Made by a program: the position numbers and the translations under genes. Of a stretch of 42,874 nucleotides of DNA, positions 24,832-33,254 are shown piece after piece; position 1 is the stretch's first letter, and every line of letters begins with the position of its first letter. The notes beneath the pieces are model-generated. The model did no database searches and was not told the origin of the DNA. It was given only the letters and a program-made list of their open reading frames with translations. The DNA comes from Novosphingobium sp. (GTDB lineage Bacteria; Pseudomonadota; Alphaproteobacteria; Sphingomonadales; Sphingomonadaceae): positions 110,160 to 153,033 of the forward strand of contig JAGNTK010000001.1 in assembly GCA_017987575.1 (NCBI GenBank), read 5' to 3'.

Positions 24832-25572
24832 ATGGATCCACTTTTCGATTTCACCGGCAAGGTTGTGCTGGTTACCGGCGGCAGCCGCGGGCTTGGCTAT
24901 CAGATGGTCAAGGCCTTTGCGGAGCGCGGAGCCGATGTGATCATCGCCAGCCGCAAGATCGAAAATTGCGAGGCGGTGGCGCAGGAATGCCGTGATCTGG
25001 GCCGCCGGGCGATGGCCTTTGCGATGCACGCCGGGCGCTGGGCCGATTGCGATGCCTTGATCGAGGCAACCTATGCCGAATTTGGCCGGGTTGACGTGCT
25101 GGTCAACAACGCCGGAATGTCGCCCGCCTGCCCCAGCCACGAACTGCCCGAAAGCCTGTTCGATTCGGTGCTCAACCTTAATTTCAAGGGCCCGTTCCGG
25201 CTCGCCAGCCAGATCGCGCACCGCATGGCGCAGGGCCAAGGCGGCTGCATCATCAACATCAGTTCCAGCGGGGCGCTGATCGCCTTGCCGCAGGTCGTCC
25301 CCTATGGCGCCGCCAAGGCTGCGCTTAATGCGATGACCGTCTCACTGGCGCGCGAATATGCCCCCAAGGTGCGGGTCAACACGATCAGCCCCGGCCCATT
25401 CCTGACCGACATCGCCGAAGCCTGGGATCCCAAAAAGCGCGAAGAGCAGCCAGTCGCACTGGGCCGACCGGGCAATCCGGCCGAAATTGTCACAGCGGCG
25501 TTGATGCTGGCCAGCCCGGCCTCGTCCTACACCACCGGCGCGCTGGTGCGAGTCGATGGCGGGCAAGTCTGA
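24832..25572 (+). CDS. SDR family oxidoreductase
   Basis: The 246-residue protein is a classical short-chain dehydrogenase: TGGSRGLGY cofactor loop, NNAG, and the catalytic set Ser in NISSSGA, Tyr and Lys in YGAAKAAL. IASRK after strand 2 suggests NADP preference. ISPGPFLTD and GALVRVDGGQ complete the fold. The start is the ATG at 24832. It is the first gene of a tight rightward run and lies one base before the alpha/beta hydrolase, so the two should act on the same compound. The substrate is an unknown alcohol or ketone. Confidence 0.92.
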   Translation: MDPLFDFTGKVVLVTGGSRGLGYQMVKAFAERGADVIIASRKIENCEAVAQECRDLGRRAMAFAMHAGRWADCDALIEATYAEFGRVDVLVNNAGMSPACPSHELPESLFDSVLNLNFKGPFRLASQIAHRMAQGQGGCIINISSSGALIALPQVVPYGAAKAALNAMTVSLAREYAPKVRVNTISPGPFLTDIAEAWDPKKREEQPVALGRPGNPAEIVTAALMLASPASSYTTGALVRVDGGQV

Positions 25573-25573
25573 C

Positions 25574-26728
25574 ATGCCCACGGCAGTGAAGTACGAACGC
25601 ATCCCCTACCTCGTGCTGTTCAGCGAGAAGAGTGCGTTCAAGGACACTTATGGCGGGCAGATCGGGGTCGTGGCAGTTGAATGCCACCTGCTGAAACCCG
25701 AAGTGCCAGCGGAATCTGTGGTGATCTTTTCGCATCCGATTGGCGGCGGGGCCTATCTCCCGCTGGTTGGACAGCTCGCCAAAATGGGCGTGCATACGAT
25801 TTACTGCAACCCGCGCTATCGCGGCAACGATACCGCGCTAATCATGGAGCGCGCAGCGATGGACCTGGGCGCCGCAGTGCGCGATGCCAAGGAACGGCTC
25901 GGCTACAAAAAGGTCTATCTGGGCGGCTGGTCGGGCGGCGGATCGCTATCGATGTTCTATCAGGCAGAGGCGCAGGACCCGCGTGTCACGCACACTCCGG
26001 CGGGCGATCCCTATGATTTGACCGCAGCCAATTTCATCCCCGCAGACGGTGTCCTGCTGCTCGCCGCGCACCTGTCGCGAAATTTGACCCTGACCGAGTG
26101 GATGGACCCTTCGATCGAGGATGAGAGCAAGCCGTTTGAGCGCAATCCGGCCTGGAACCTCTATGCCCCCGATGGCCCGAAGCCGCCCTATTCGGCCGAA
26201 TTCGTTGCCGAGTATCGCGAGCGCCAGATCGCCCGCAATCGGCGGATCACCCAGTGGGTCAAAGAGCAATTGGCCGAGCTGAAGGCGCAAGGGCACGATA
26301 ATCTGGAGCGCTGCTTCACCGTGCAGGGCACCATGGCCGATCCGCGTTGGCTCGACCCGGCAGTCGACGCCAATGACCGGCAGCCGGGTCACTGCATGTT
26401 GGGCGATCCGTTTGTGGTCAACGATGGCCCGGTCGGGCTGGCCCGGTTCACCACGCTGCGCTCGTGGCTGTCGCAATGGTCCTATGACGATTCCAACGCC
26501 GATGGACTCAAGTGTGCGGCGCGGATTTCGGGCCCGATGCTGGTGATCGAAAACAGCGCCGACGATGCCTGCACCCCCAGCCATGCCGCCCGTCTGATGG
26601 CTGCGGCCAGCCAGTGCAGAATCGAACACCGCATCATTCAGGGCGCTAACCACTATTACTTCGGTCAGCCCGAACTGGTCCAGCAAGCGGCGGAAGCCGT
26701 GCGCGACTGGCTGGCGGCGCAAGGCTGA
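25574..26728 (+). CDS. Alpha/beta hydrolase, large
   Basis: The 384-residue protein starts at the ATG at 25574, one base after the SDR stop. The alpha/beta fold shows SHPIGGG as oxyanion loop, CNPRYRGNDTA, the nucleophile elbow GGWSGGGSL, a late acid in NSADDACTP and the histidine in GANHYYFG. A large insert of about 150 residues between the nucleophile and the acid (ending near RWLDPAV) would form a cap over the active site. There is no signal peptide. It may cleave a carbon-carbon or ester bond of a bulky acid, but I do not know the family name. Confidence 0.85.
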   Translation: MPTAVKYERIPYLVLFSEKSAFKDTYGGQIGVVAVECHLLKPEVPAESVVIFSHPIGGGAYLPLVGQLAKMGVHTIYCNPRYRGNDTALIMERAAMDLGAAVRDAKERLGYKKVYLGGWSGGGSLSMFYQAEAQDPRVTHTPAGDPYDLTAANFIPADGVLLLAAHLSRNLTLTEWMDPSIEDESKPFERNPAWNLYAPDGPKPPYSAEFVAEYRERQIARNRRITQWVKEQLAELKAQGHDNLERCFTVQGTMADPRWLDPAVDANDRQPGHCMLGDPFVVNDGPVGLARFTTLRSWLSQWSYDDSNADGLKCAARISGPMLVIENSADDACTPSHAARLMAAASQCRIEHRIIQGANHYYFGQPELVQQAAEAVRDWLAAQG

Positions 26729-26738
26729 GCGCAGCAGC

Positions 26739-27638
26739 ATGGCCGCCCTGCCCCGCACCATCGAACTGGTCGAAGTCGGCCCGCGTGACGGGTTGCAGAA
26801 TGAGGCGACGCTGATCGCCACCGCAGACAAGGTCGAACTGATCCGCCGCGCCGTCGCCGCCGGGGCACGGCGGATTGAGCTGACCAGCTTCGTCAATCCG
26901 CGCAAGGTCCCGCAAATGGCCGATGCCGAGGAGGTGGTGGCGCTGTTTGGCCAGCCAGCCGGCGTGACCCGGATTGGGCTGGTCCTCAATGAACGCGGAG
27001 CCGAGCGGGCGCTGGCCTGCGGGCTGGATCAGCTCGGCGCGGTGGCCGTGGCATCTGATCTGTTCGGGGTCCGCAACCAAGGGCAGGACAGCGCGCAGTC
27101 AATCGAGGTCGCAGCGCAGATCATCGCGATGGCGCGGGCCGCCGGAAAGACTGCTCAAGTGACCATTGCCGTGGCCTTTGGCTGTCCGTTCGGCGGAGCG
27201 GTTGATCCCGCCCATGTCGTGGCGATGGCCACCCGGCTGGCCAAGTGCGGGCCGGTCGAAATCGCGCTGGCCGATACCATTGGCGTCGCGGTGCCAGCTC
27301 AGGTGAGCGCGCTCGTAACAGCGGTACGCGCCGCAATTGCGCCGCTGCCGGTGCGGGTCCATTTTCACAATACCCGGGGGACCGGGATCGCCAATGTCTG
27401 GGCCGCGGTTGAGGCTGGGGCGAGCGTGGTCGATGCCTCGATCGGCGGGCTCGGCGGTTGCCCCTTTGCCCCCGGCGCGGCCGGCAATGTCGCCAGCGAA
27501 GATGTCGCCTATCTGCTGGCCCAGTCGGGGATCGAGACCGGGCTCGATCTGGCCGGACTGGTTGGCACCGCCCGTTGGTTGGGTGGGGTGATGGGCAAGG
27601 AGATGCCTTCGATGCTGGCCAAGGTGGGGGCAGCATGA
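26739..27638 (+). CDS. Hydroxymethylglutaryl-CoA lyase family protein
   Basis: The 299-residue TIM-barrel protein has EVGPRDGLQNE with the metal-binding Asp and catalytic Arg, ELTSFVNPRKVPQMADA, HFHNTRGTG with the two metal histidines, and the glycine-rich loop GGLGGCPFAPGAAGNV with the active-site Cys. This is the HMG-CoA lyase pattern: HMG-CoA to acetoacetate and acetyl-CoA. Homologues also cleave citramalyl-CoA-like and other 3-hydroxy-3-methyl acyl-CoAs. Its stop overlaps the start of the CoA-transferase (ATGA), so the two proteins are made together and likely act in sequence. Leucine-pathway partners such as methylcrotonyl-CoA carboxylase are absent. Confidence 0.92.
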   Translation: MAALPRTIELVEVGPRDGLQNEATLIATADKVELIRRAVAAGARRIELTSFVNPRKVPQMADAEEVVALFGQPAGVTRIGLVLNERGAERALACGLDQLGAVAVASDLFGVRNQGQDSAQSIEVAAQIIAMARAAGKTAQVTIAVAFGCPFGGAVDPAHVVAMATRLAKCGPVEIALADTIGVAVPAQVSALVTAVRAAIAPLPVRVHFHNTRGTGIANVWAAVEAGASVVDASIGGLGGCPFAPGAAGNVASEDVAYLLAQSGIETGLDLAGLVGTARWLGGVMGKEMPSMLAKVGAA

Positions 27639-28828
27639 GCGATAACACCGGCGCACTGGCGGGCATCAGGGTAGTCGAACTCGGCCAATTGATCGCGGGG
27701 CCGTTTTGCGGGCAATTGCTGGGCGACATGGGCGCCGATGTGATCAAGATCGAACCGCCCGGCGCAGGCGATCCGATGCGCGGTTGGGGCAATGGCGAAC
27801 ACAAGCTGTGGTGGGAAGTGATCGGCCGCAACAAGCGGTCAGTTACCGCCAATCTGCGGCTGGTTGAAGGGCAGGAGCTCGCCCGCCGCCTGCTCGCCGA
27901 TGCCGATATCATGATCGAGAATTTCAAGCCCGGCACGGTCGAGAAATGGGGCCTTGGGCCCGAAGCGCTTCATGCGATCAACCCGCGGCTGATTGTGGTG
28001 CGGATGAGCGGCTATGGCCAAACCGGACCCTATTCCAGCCGCGCCGGGTTTGGCGGGATTGGTGAGGCGATGGGCGGCTGGCGCGCGATCGTTGGTGATC
28101 CTGACCGCCCGCCCAGCCGGATGGGGGTGTCGATCGGCGATACCCTGGCCGCGACCTATGGCTGTATGGGCACGCTGGCCGCGCTGCACGCCCGCGAAAC
28201 CAGCGGCACGGGTCAGGTGGTCGATTCCGCGCTGTATGAAGCGGTGCTGCAGGTGATGGAAAGCCTGATCCCGGAATACGATGTGATGGGGCTGGTCCGG
28301 CCGCGTTCGGGATCGGTTCTGCCCGGGATCGCCCCCAGCAACGTCTATCGCTGCCGCGACGGCGAATACATGATCGGCGGCAATGGCGATGCGATCTTTG
28401 CCCGATTGGCCGAGGCCATGGGCCAGCCTGAACTGGCGGCAGACCCTCGCTTTGCCACCCACGCCGCGCGCGGCGAGCGGCAGGGTGAACTTGACGACCT
28501 GATCAATCGCTGGACCGAGACACTCAGTGTCGATCAGCTTGAGGCCCTGATGATCGCCCATTCGGTCCCGGCTGGGCGGATCTATACCGGCAAGGAGATG
28601 CTGGAAGATCCGCACTTCGCCGCGCGTGAAGCGATCGTCACGGTCGATCATCCCGAACACGGCCAGGTTCGGATGCAGGCGCCGGTGCCCAAACTATCCG
28701 CCACTCCGTCCACCATCCGCCGCCCCGCCCCGCGCTTTCCCGGCGAACACAATGCCGAAGTCTATGGCAGACAGCTGGGGCTGGACGCTGCCAAACTGGC
28801 GGCGCTGGCGGCTGCCGGGGTGATCTGA
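27635..28828 (+). CDS. CaiB/BaiF family CoA-transferase
   Basis: The 397-residue protein starts at the ATG at 27635 inside the lyase stop. It is a class III CoA-transferase: VVELGQLIAGPFCGQLLGDMGADVIKIE shortened to its core LGDMGADVIKIE, NKRSVTANLR, IENFKPGTVEKWGLG, MSGYGQTGPY and the catalytic Asp169 in SIGDTLAA, the same number as in formyl-CoA transferase. SVPAGRIYTG fits the C-terminal domain. It would move CoA from a donor such as succinyl-CoA to a carboxylic acid, the step before cleavage by the lyase. In animals the related SUGCT acts on glutarate and HMG. Confidence 0.92.
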   Translation: MSDNTGALAGIRVVELGQLIAGPFCGQLLGDMGADVIKIEPPGAGDPMRGWGNGEHKLWWEVIGRNKRSVTANLRLVEGQELARRLLADADIMIENFKPGTVEKWGLGPEALHAINPRLIVVRMSGYGQTGPYSSRAGFGGIGEAMGGWRAIVGDPDRPPSRMGVSIGDTLAATYGCMGTLAALHARETSGTGQVVDSALYEAVLQVMESLIPEYDVMGLVRPRSGSVLPGIAPSNVYRCRDGEYMIGGNGDAIFARLAEAMGQPELAADPRFATHAARGERQGELDDLINRWTETLSVDQLEALMIAHSVPAGRIYTGKEMLEDPHFAAREAIVTVDHPEHGQVRMQAPVPKLSATPSTIRRPAPRFPGEHNAEVYGRQLGLDAAKLAALAAAGVI

Positions 28829-28892
28829 CCGCGGCGCCCTTGCGCGGTGCCGGTCGCCGTGCCTAATGCCGGTCCCGACCAAGGAGACAGTC

Positions 28893-29870
28893 ATGCGTGC
28901 GACCCAGGCTTTCATCGAAACCACCGGCGGACCTGAGGTGATCCAGTGGCGCGAGGTCGATCTGCCCGCGCCAGGGCCCGGCGAAGTGCTGATCCGGCAT
29001 GAAGCGGTCGGGCTCAATTTCATCGACACCTATCTGCGCACCGGGCTCTATCCGATGCGGCTTCCCGGCGGGCTGGGGTTTGAAGCGGCGGGCGTGGTCG
29101 AAACGGTCGGCGAAGGGGTGACGCACCTCAAGCCCGGTCAGCGCGCGGCCAGCTTTGGCGGAACGCCTGGGGCCTATTCAAGCGCGCGGATCGCCAAGGC
29201 CGCCGAACTGTTCCCGCTGCCCGATGACATCGACAGCCGCACCGCCGCCGCCGTGTTCCTCAAAGGCGCGACGACCGAAGCACTGGCTGAGCGGGTCGCG
29301 CCGGTGGCAGAAGGCGGTTGGGCTTTGGTCCCGGCAGCAGCAGGCGGCGTCGGTCTGCTGCTGGTCCAATGGCTGAAAGCGCGCGGCGTCCAGGTGATCG
29401 GCACGGTCGGCAGCGCTGAGAAGGTCGCACTGGCAACGGCTGCCGGGGCGGAACAGGTATTCCTTTCGGGCGACCCCGATCTGGTCAGCAAGGTCCGCGA
29501 AGTGACCGGCGGCAAAGGTGTGGCGGTATCCTATGACGGGGTCGGCGCGGCCAGCTGGCAAAGCTCGCTCGATTCCATGGCCCCGCGCGGCACGATCGTT
29601 TCGTTCGGCAATGCCAGCGGCCCAGTGACCGGTGTCGCGCTGCGCGATCTCGCCACGCGCGGCTCGCTGTTCGTCACCCGGCCCGGGGTCTACGACTATT
29701 ACCGCGATCCTGCCGAGGCCCTCGCCGGTGCCGCCAAGTTGTGGGACATGATCGGCAGCGGCAAGCTGAACATCACGATCGGCCAGACTTATGCCTTGAC
29801 CGATGCCGCGCAGGCGCACCGCGATCTGGAAGCGCGGCGAACCACCGGTTCGACGTTGCTGCTGCCATGA
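28893..29870 (+). CDS. NAD(P)H:quinone oxidoreductase (zeta-crystallin type)
   Basis: The 325-residue protein starts at the ATG at 28893 behind AAGGAGAC, a good ribosome site. It is a zinc-free medium-chain dehydrogenase: GPGEVLIRHEAVGLNFIDTYLRTGLY, GFEAAGVVETVGEGV, the Rossmann loop AAAGGVGLLLVQWLK and VGSAEKVALATAAGAE, then SYDGVGAASW. It lacks the cysteine zinc ligands. Such enzymes reduce quinones or enones with NADPH. It is part of the same run, 64 bases after the CoA-transferase, and its stop overlaps the ureohydrolase start. Confidence 0.9.
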   Translation: MRATQAFIETTGGPEVIQWREVDLPAPGPGEVLIRHEAVGLNFIDTYLRTGLYPMRLPGGLGFEAAGVVETVGEGVTHLKPGQRAASFGGTPGAYSSARIAKAAELFPLPDDIDSRTAAAVFLKGATTEALAERVAPVAEGGWALVPAAAGGVGLLLVQWLKARGVQVIGTVGSAEKVALATAAGAEQVFLSGDPDLVSKVREVTGGKGVAVSYDGVGAASWQSSLDSMAPRGTIVSFGNASGPVTGVALRDLATRGSLFVTRPGVYDYYRDPAEALAGAAKLWDMIGSGKLNITIGQTYALTDAAQAHRDLEARRTTGSTLLLP

Positions 29871-30679
29871 GCGCGCTGCCCGTGATCGACCTGATCGGTT
29901 TGCCCAGCGACAGCAATTCGTCGTTCGAGCGCGGCCCCGCAATGGCCCCCGCCGCTATCCGCCGTGCGCTGTGGTCTGATCGCGGGAACCTTGCCTGTGA
30001 AGACGGGCAGGAGATCGGGATCGACTTTGAACTGCGTGACCGCGGCGATCTGTGGCTCAACGAGGACGCCGCTGACGACGCGGTAATAGCTGACGCAGTG
30101 CGCGCCGCGATCCAGTCTGGTGCGGTGCCGCTGGCGCTGGGCGGAGATCACGCGATAACTCACCCGGTGGTGCGCGGAATCCATGCCGAGCACGGCCCGG
30201 TAACGATCCTGCACTTTGACGCCCACCCCGATCTCTACGACGATTTCGAAGGCAACCCGCGAAGCCACGCCTCGCCCTTTGCGCGGATCATGGAGGCGGG
30301 CCTTGCCACCCGGTTAGTGCAAGTCGGCATTCGCACGCTCAACGCCCATTGCCGCCAGCAAGCCGAACGGTTCGGGGTCGAGATCGTGCCGATGACCGAC
30401 TTCGCGCCAGACAAAGTGCCAGTCCTAGATGGCGCCCTTTACATCAGCATCGATCTTGACGGGATCGACCCCAGCGAAGCCCCCGGCGTATCGCACCCTG
30501 AGCCCGGCGGGCTGACCATGCGCGAAGTGCTCGCCGTGCTGCGCCGCCAGACCGCGCCGGTGGTGGGCGCCGATGTGGTCGAACTCAACCCGCGCTTTGA
30601 TCAGAACGATCGCACCGCGATTGTGGCAGCAAAACTGGTCCGCGAACTGGCTGCGCTGATGGTGCGGAACCGCCCCTAA
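29867..30679 (+). CDS. Arginase/agmatinase family ureohydrolase
   Basis: The 270-residue protein starts at the ATG at 29867 overlapping the upstream TGA. All manganese ligands are visible: His95 in GGDHAITHP, Asp118, His120 and Asp122 in FDAHPDLYD, Asp196 and Asp198 in SIDLDGIDP. It splits a guanidino compound to urea and an amine; arginine, agmatine and guanidinobutyrate are possible. The short length and GGDHAIT (rather than GGDHS) do not settle which. It ends 4 bases inside the convergent spermidine-synthase-like gene, so it is physically linked to polyamine-type chemistry. Confidence 0.92.
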   Translation: MSALPVIDLIGLPSDSNSSFERGPAMAPAAIRRALWSDRGNLACEDGQEIGIDFELRDRGDLWLNEDAADDAVIADAVRAAIQSGAVPLALGGDHAITHPVVRGIHAEHGPVTILHFDAHPDLYDDFEGNPRSHASPFARIMEAGLATRLVQVGIRTLNAHCRQQAERFGVEIVPMTDFAPDKVPVLDGALYISIDLDGIDPSEAPGVSHPEPGGLTMREVLAVLRRQTAPVVGADVVELNPRFDQNDRTAIVAAKLVRELAALMVRNRP

Positions 30680-31359
30680 GGCGTCGTCGCGAACCAGATG
30701 ACGTGGCGGGGTCCTTTGCCTTTGCCGTCTTTTCCGATCCGGGCGCGGACTTCGACTTCTTCGACTTCGAAGCCGACGTCCTGCATCCGGCGGACGAATT
30801 TGGGGTCTTTGTCGGCGGACCAGATCGCCAGCACCCCGTCCGGCTTCATCGCGCGGCGGGCGTTGTGGAGGCCGGACTTCGAATAGATCCGGTTATTATC
30901 GGCCCGAACCAGCCCATCGGGGCCGTTATCGACATCAAGCAGGATCGCATCGAACGGTTCGGGCGCGAGCAACATTGCCTCGGCAACATCGTCCATCCGC
31001 AGCATCACGCGCCGGTCATCAAGGCAGCCTGCAGCCACATCCTTCATCGGCCCGCGCGCCCATTCGATGATTTCGGGGACCAGTTCAGCCACGGTGCAAT
31101 GCCCCTTGGGGCCCATTTCGGCCAGAGCTTTGCGCAGGGTAAAGCCCATCCCGTAGCCGCCGATCAGCAGCCGCGCTTCCTCGGGCCGTTTGAGCCGATC
31201 CAGCGTCATCGTCGCCAGCGACTCTTCCGAGTGGCGCAGCCGAGTGCTCATCAACTCATTATGCCCCAGTACGATCATGAAATCGCGGCCATGGCCGTAA
31301 AGCTTGAGCTCCTCGCCGCCGGGGACTTGCGCGGTGCCGAGCAGTTCGCGGGTGATCAT
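30676..31359 (-). CDS. Spermidine-synthase-like methyltransferase-fold protein
   Basis: The 227-residue protein starts at the ATG at 31359. The Rossmann core shows LLIGGYGMGFTLRKAL (nucleotide site), VAELVPEIIEWAR and AILLDVDNGPDGLV, then DGVLAIWSADKD, close to spermidine synthases. It lacks the N-terminal beta-barrel of true SpeE and has GGYGMGF in place of GGGDGG, so aminopropyl transfer is not assured. A basic tail (RIGKDGKGKGPRH) is notable. It is convergent with the ureohydrolase, overlapping by 4 bases. Confidence 0.85.
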   Translation of the reverse strand: MITRELLGTAQVPGGEELKLYGHGRDFMIVLGHNELMSTRLRHSEESLATMTLDRLKRPEEARLLIGGYGMGFTLRKALAEMGPKGHCTVAELVPEIIEWARGPMKDVAAGCLDDRRVMLRMDDVAEAMLLAPEPFDAILLDVDNGPDGLVRADNNRIYSKSGLHNARRAMKPDGVLAIWSADKDPKFVRRMQDVGFEVEEVEVRARIGKDGKGKGPRHVIWFATTP

Positions 31360-31412
31360 GGGTTTAGCCGTTCCTTGAAAGTCGCGGCGATTACCTCAGG
31401 CTGGGCCTGCCG

Positions 31413-32327
31413 TCACTCTTCTTCGAGCGATGGCCGAGAATCTTTGTCCGATCGTCGGGGCAAGAGCAGCAGCGCCAGCGCGGCAACGGCTAATATGCCA
31501 GTCGTCAGAACACTGCTTTCAGGGCCCGATGCGCCGCCGTTCAGAACAACCGAACCTTCCGGTACAAGCCGCACAAACAAGGCCGGCAGATGCACTTCCA
31601 GACCGGTAATCGGCACATCGAAACCCACGCCCCCCATCCAGTTCCAGCCCGCATGCCATCCCATCACCCCCCAGATGCTGTTGGCGCGCCAGGCCCAGGC
31701 ACAGGCAAACAAGGCGAATGTGACAGTCATTACCACATCCTGGAGCGGAATAGTCCGCGACAGATGAACGAACGTAAAGACAAGTGTAGATACGATAAAG
31801 CCCGCAGGGAGGTTCCAGCGCCGGGTCGCGGCGGACAACAGCCAACCGCGGAAAATGAATTCTTCCACCCCGGCCTGAACGACAAAACACAACAGGAGCA
31901 TTGCAATCCAGAACAAGGCAGCCGGAGACCCAAAGGCCGGAAATGCGTCTTCCGCGCGAAAGCCGCCGAGCAGCCAGACCGACACAGTCGCAACCACCAT
32001 CATGGCAACCCCGATGGCCAGGCCCGACAGGAATTTGCGAAGCCGCGCTGAACCGGTCAGTCCCACGGTCGAAAGTTCGCGCCGCTCAACAAAACGAACC
32101 CAGACCCAGACCGCCGCGGCCATGGCCGAAAACGGCAATAGCAGCAGCAAGCAGAATCCGGCCGCGGACGACGGTTCTCCTTTGGCATCGACCAGACCGA
32201 GCTCTTCAAGCAAGATGTCGAATGGCAGGCCGGGCAATGCTACCATCAAGACACCAATGATTGGCGCTAGCCAAATCCAGGGCAGCCAGCCGCGATGCGG
32301 TTCGGGTGAATAGATCGATTGTTTCAT
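31413..32327 (-). CDS. CPBP family intramembrane metalloprotease
   Basis: The 304-residue membrane protein starts at the ATG at 32327 and has about eight hydrophobic helices. The CPBP (Abi/CAAX) motifs are present: EEFIFRGWLL with the paired glutamates and Arg, FVHLS with the first histidine after it, and WHAGWNW for the second. It probably cleaves membrane substrates; in other bacteria members process peptides or provide self-immunity to bacteriocins. I see no bacteriocin gene here. It precedes an AraC regulator on the same strand by 30 bases (gene order on the minus strand: AraC, then CPBP), suggesting co-expression. Confidence 0.88.
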   Translation of the reverse strand: MKQSIYSPEPHRGWLPWIWLAPIIGVLMVALPGLPFDILLEELGLVDAKGEPSSAAGFCLLLLLPFSAMAAAVWVWVRFVERRELSTVGLTGSARLRKFLSGLAIGVAMMVVATVSVWLLGGFRAEDAFPAFGSPAALFWIAMLLLCFVVQAGVEEFIFRGWLLSAATRRWNLPAGFIVSTLVFTFVHLSRTIPLQDVVMTVTFALFACAWAWRANSIWGVMGWHAGWNWMGGVGFDVPITGLEVHLPALFVRLVPEGSVVLNGGASGPESSVLTTGILAVAALALLLLPRRSDKDSRPSLEEE

Positions 32328-32357
32328 GCGATCCGATTAGTCCGCGCCGAATCCGAT

Positions 32358-33173
32358 CTATAGAACGATTGTGCGTGAATGTTCTGCCTGCCGCCAGGCC
32401 AATGGTGTCGTGCCCAAGGTCCGCTTGAAGATTCGCCCGAAGTGGCTCTGATCCGCAAAACCAGCCTCGTGGGCGGCCGCAGCCAAGGACAGTCCGCTGC
32501 GTAAGAGCTGCCTGGCACGCTCAATCCGGCGGCACTGCAGATAGCGATAGGGGCTGGTTCCCAAAAGCGATCGAAAGTCGCGCGAAAGTTGCCAGCGATC
32601 ATAGCCCGCGATTGCTTCCAGCTGTTCCAGTCCGGTCCCGGGGCCGGGAATACTATCGAGGAAATCGCGGACCCGCATGACCGCCAAAACGTTTACGGTC
32701 CGCCTCTTCGCTGGTCGATTTTCGGCACCTTGCATGGCGTAAACGAGCTGTTGCAGCACATCCTGATAGCCAAGCGGTTCGATCTCGGTTGCGCACGTTT
32801 CGACAAAGCGTAGCGCGGCTCTGACCAGCGCCGGGTTGGCCGAAACGCCGTTGGACAGAAAGGGCAGCGGCACTCCGCCAATCACAGTCTGGACATCCGC
32901 TGGCGGCAAATAGGCTGCCCGATAGGAAAACCCGGCCTCGTCGCAACAGTACCCATCGTGCACTTCATCGGGATGCAGGATCATCACCTGGCCCGGCAAG
33001 GACCGCCAGGTCTCACCGCGATAATTGAACGATTGCACCCCGGTTGTGGTCAGGGCGATCGTGTAGGTATCATGACGATGCGGGGAAAACGCGCCCTCGC
33101 GAAGGCGGGCCTCGACAATTTCTACGTTCGCGCCTGGCGGACTGTCGTTCCGGTTTTCTCGGCCAAGCTGCAT
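32358..33173 (-). CDS. AraC family transcriptional regulator
   Basis: The 271-residue protein starts at the ATG at 33173. The N-terminal half is a cupin sensor (FSPHRHDTYTIALTTTGVQ, RSLPGQVMILHPDEVHDG). The C-terminal 100 residues carry two helix-turn-helix units: LEQLEAIAGYDRWQLSRDFRSLLGTSPYRYLQ and LSLAAAAHEAGFADQSHFGRIFKRTLGTTPLAWR. It binds DNA as a dimer in response to a small ligand. The neighbouring CPBP protease on the same strand and the aromatic biosynthesis gene upstream are potential targets by proximity. Confidence 0.9.
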   Translation of the reverse strand: MQLGRENRNDSPPGANVEIVEARLREGAFSPHRHDTYTIALTTTGVQSFNYRGETWRSLPGQVMILHPDEVHDGYCCDEAGFSYRAAYLPPADVQTVIGGVPLPFLSNGVSANPALVRAALRFVETCATEIEPLGYQDVLQQLVYAMQGAENRPAKRRTVNVLAVMRVRDFLDSIPGPGTGLEQLEAIAGYDRWQLSRDFRSLLGTSPYRYLQCRRIERARQLLRSGLSLAAAAHEAGFADQSHFGRIFKRTLGTTPLAWRQAEHSRTIVL

Positions 33174-33254
33174 CCAACCGATATTGTGTCAGAAGCTGAG
33201 GTTATCAATACCCGCAACTGAGCTGACCTCCCGCGCGCACAATTGCTCGTGCGA

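Noticed and set aside
31413-33173. Bacteriocin-immunity system with the CPBP protease
   Set aside because: No small peptide, transporter or modification gene lies nearby.
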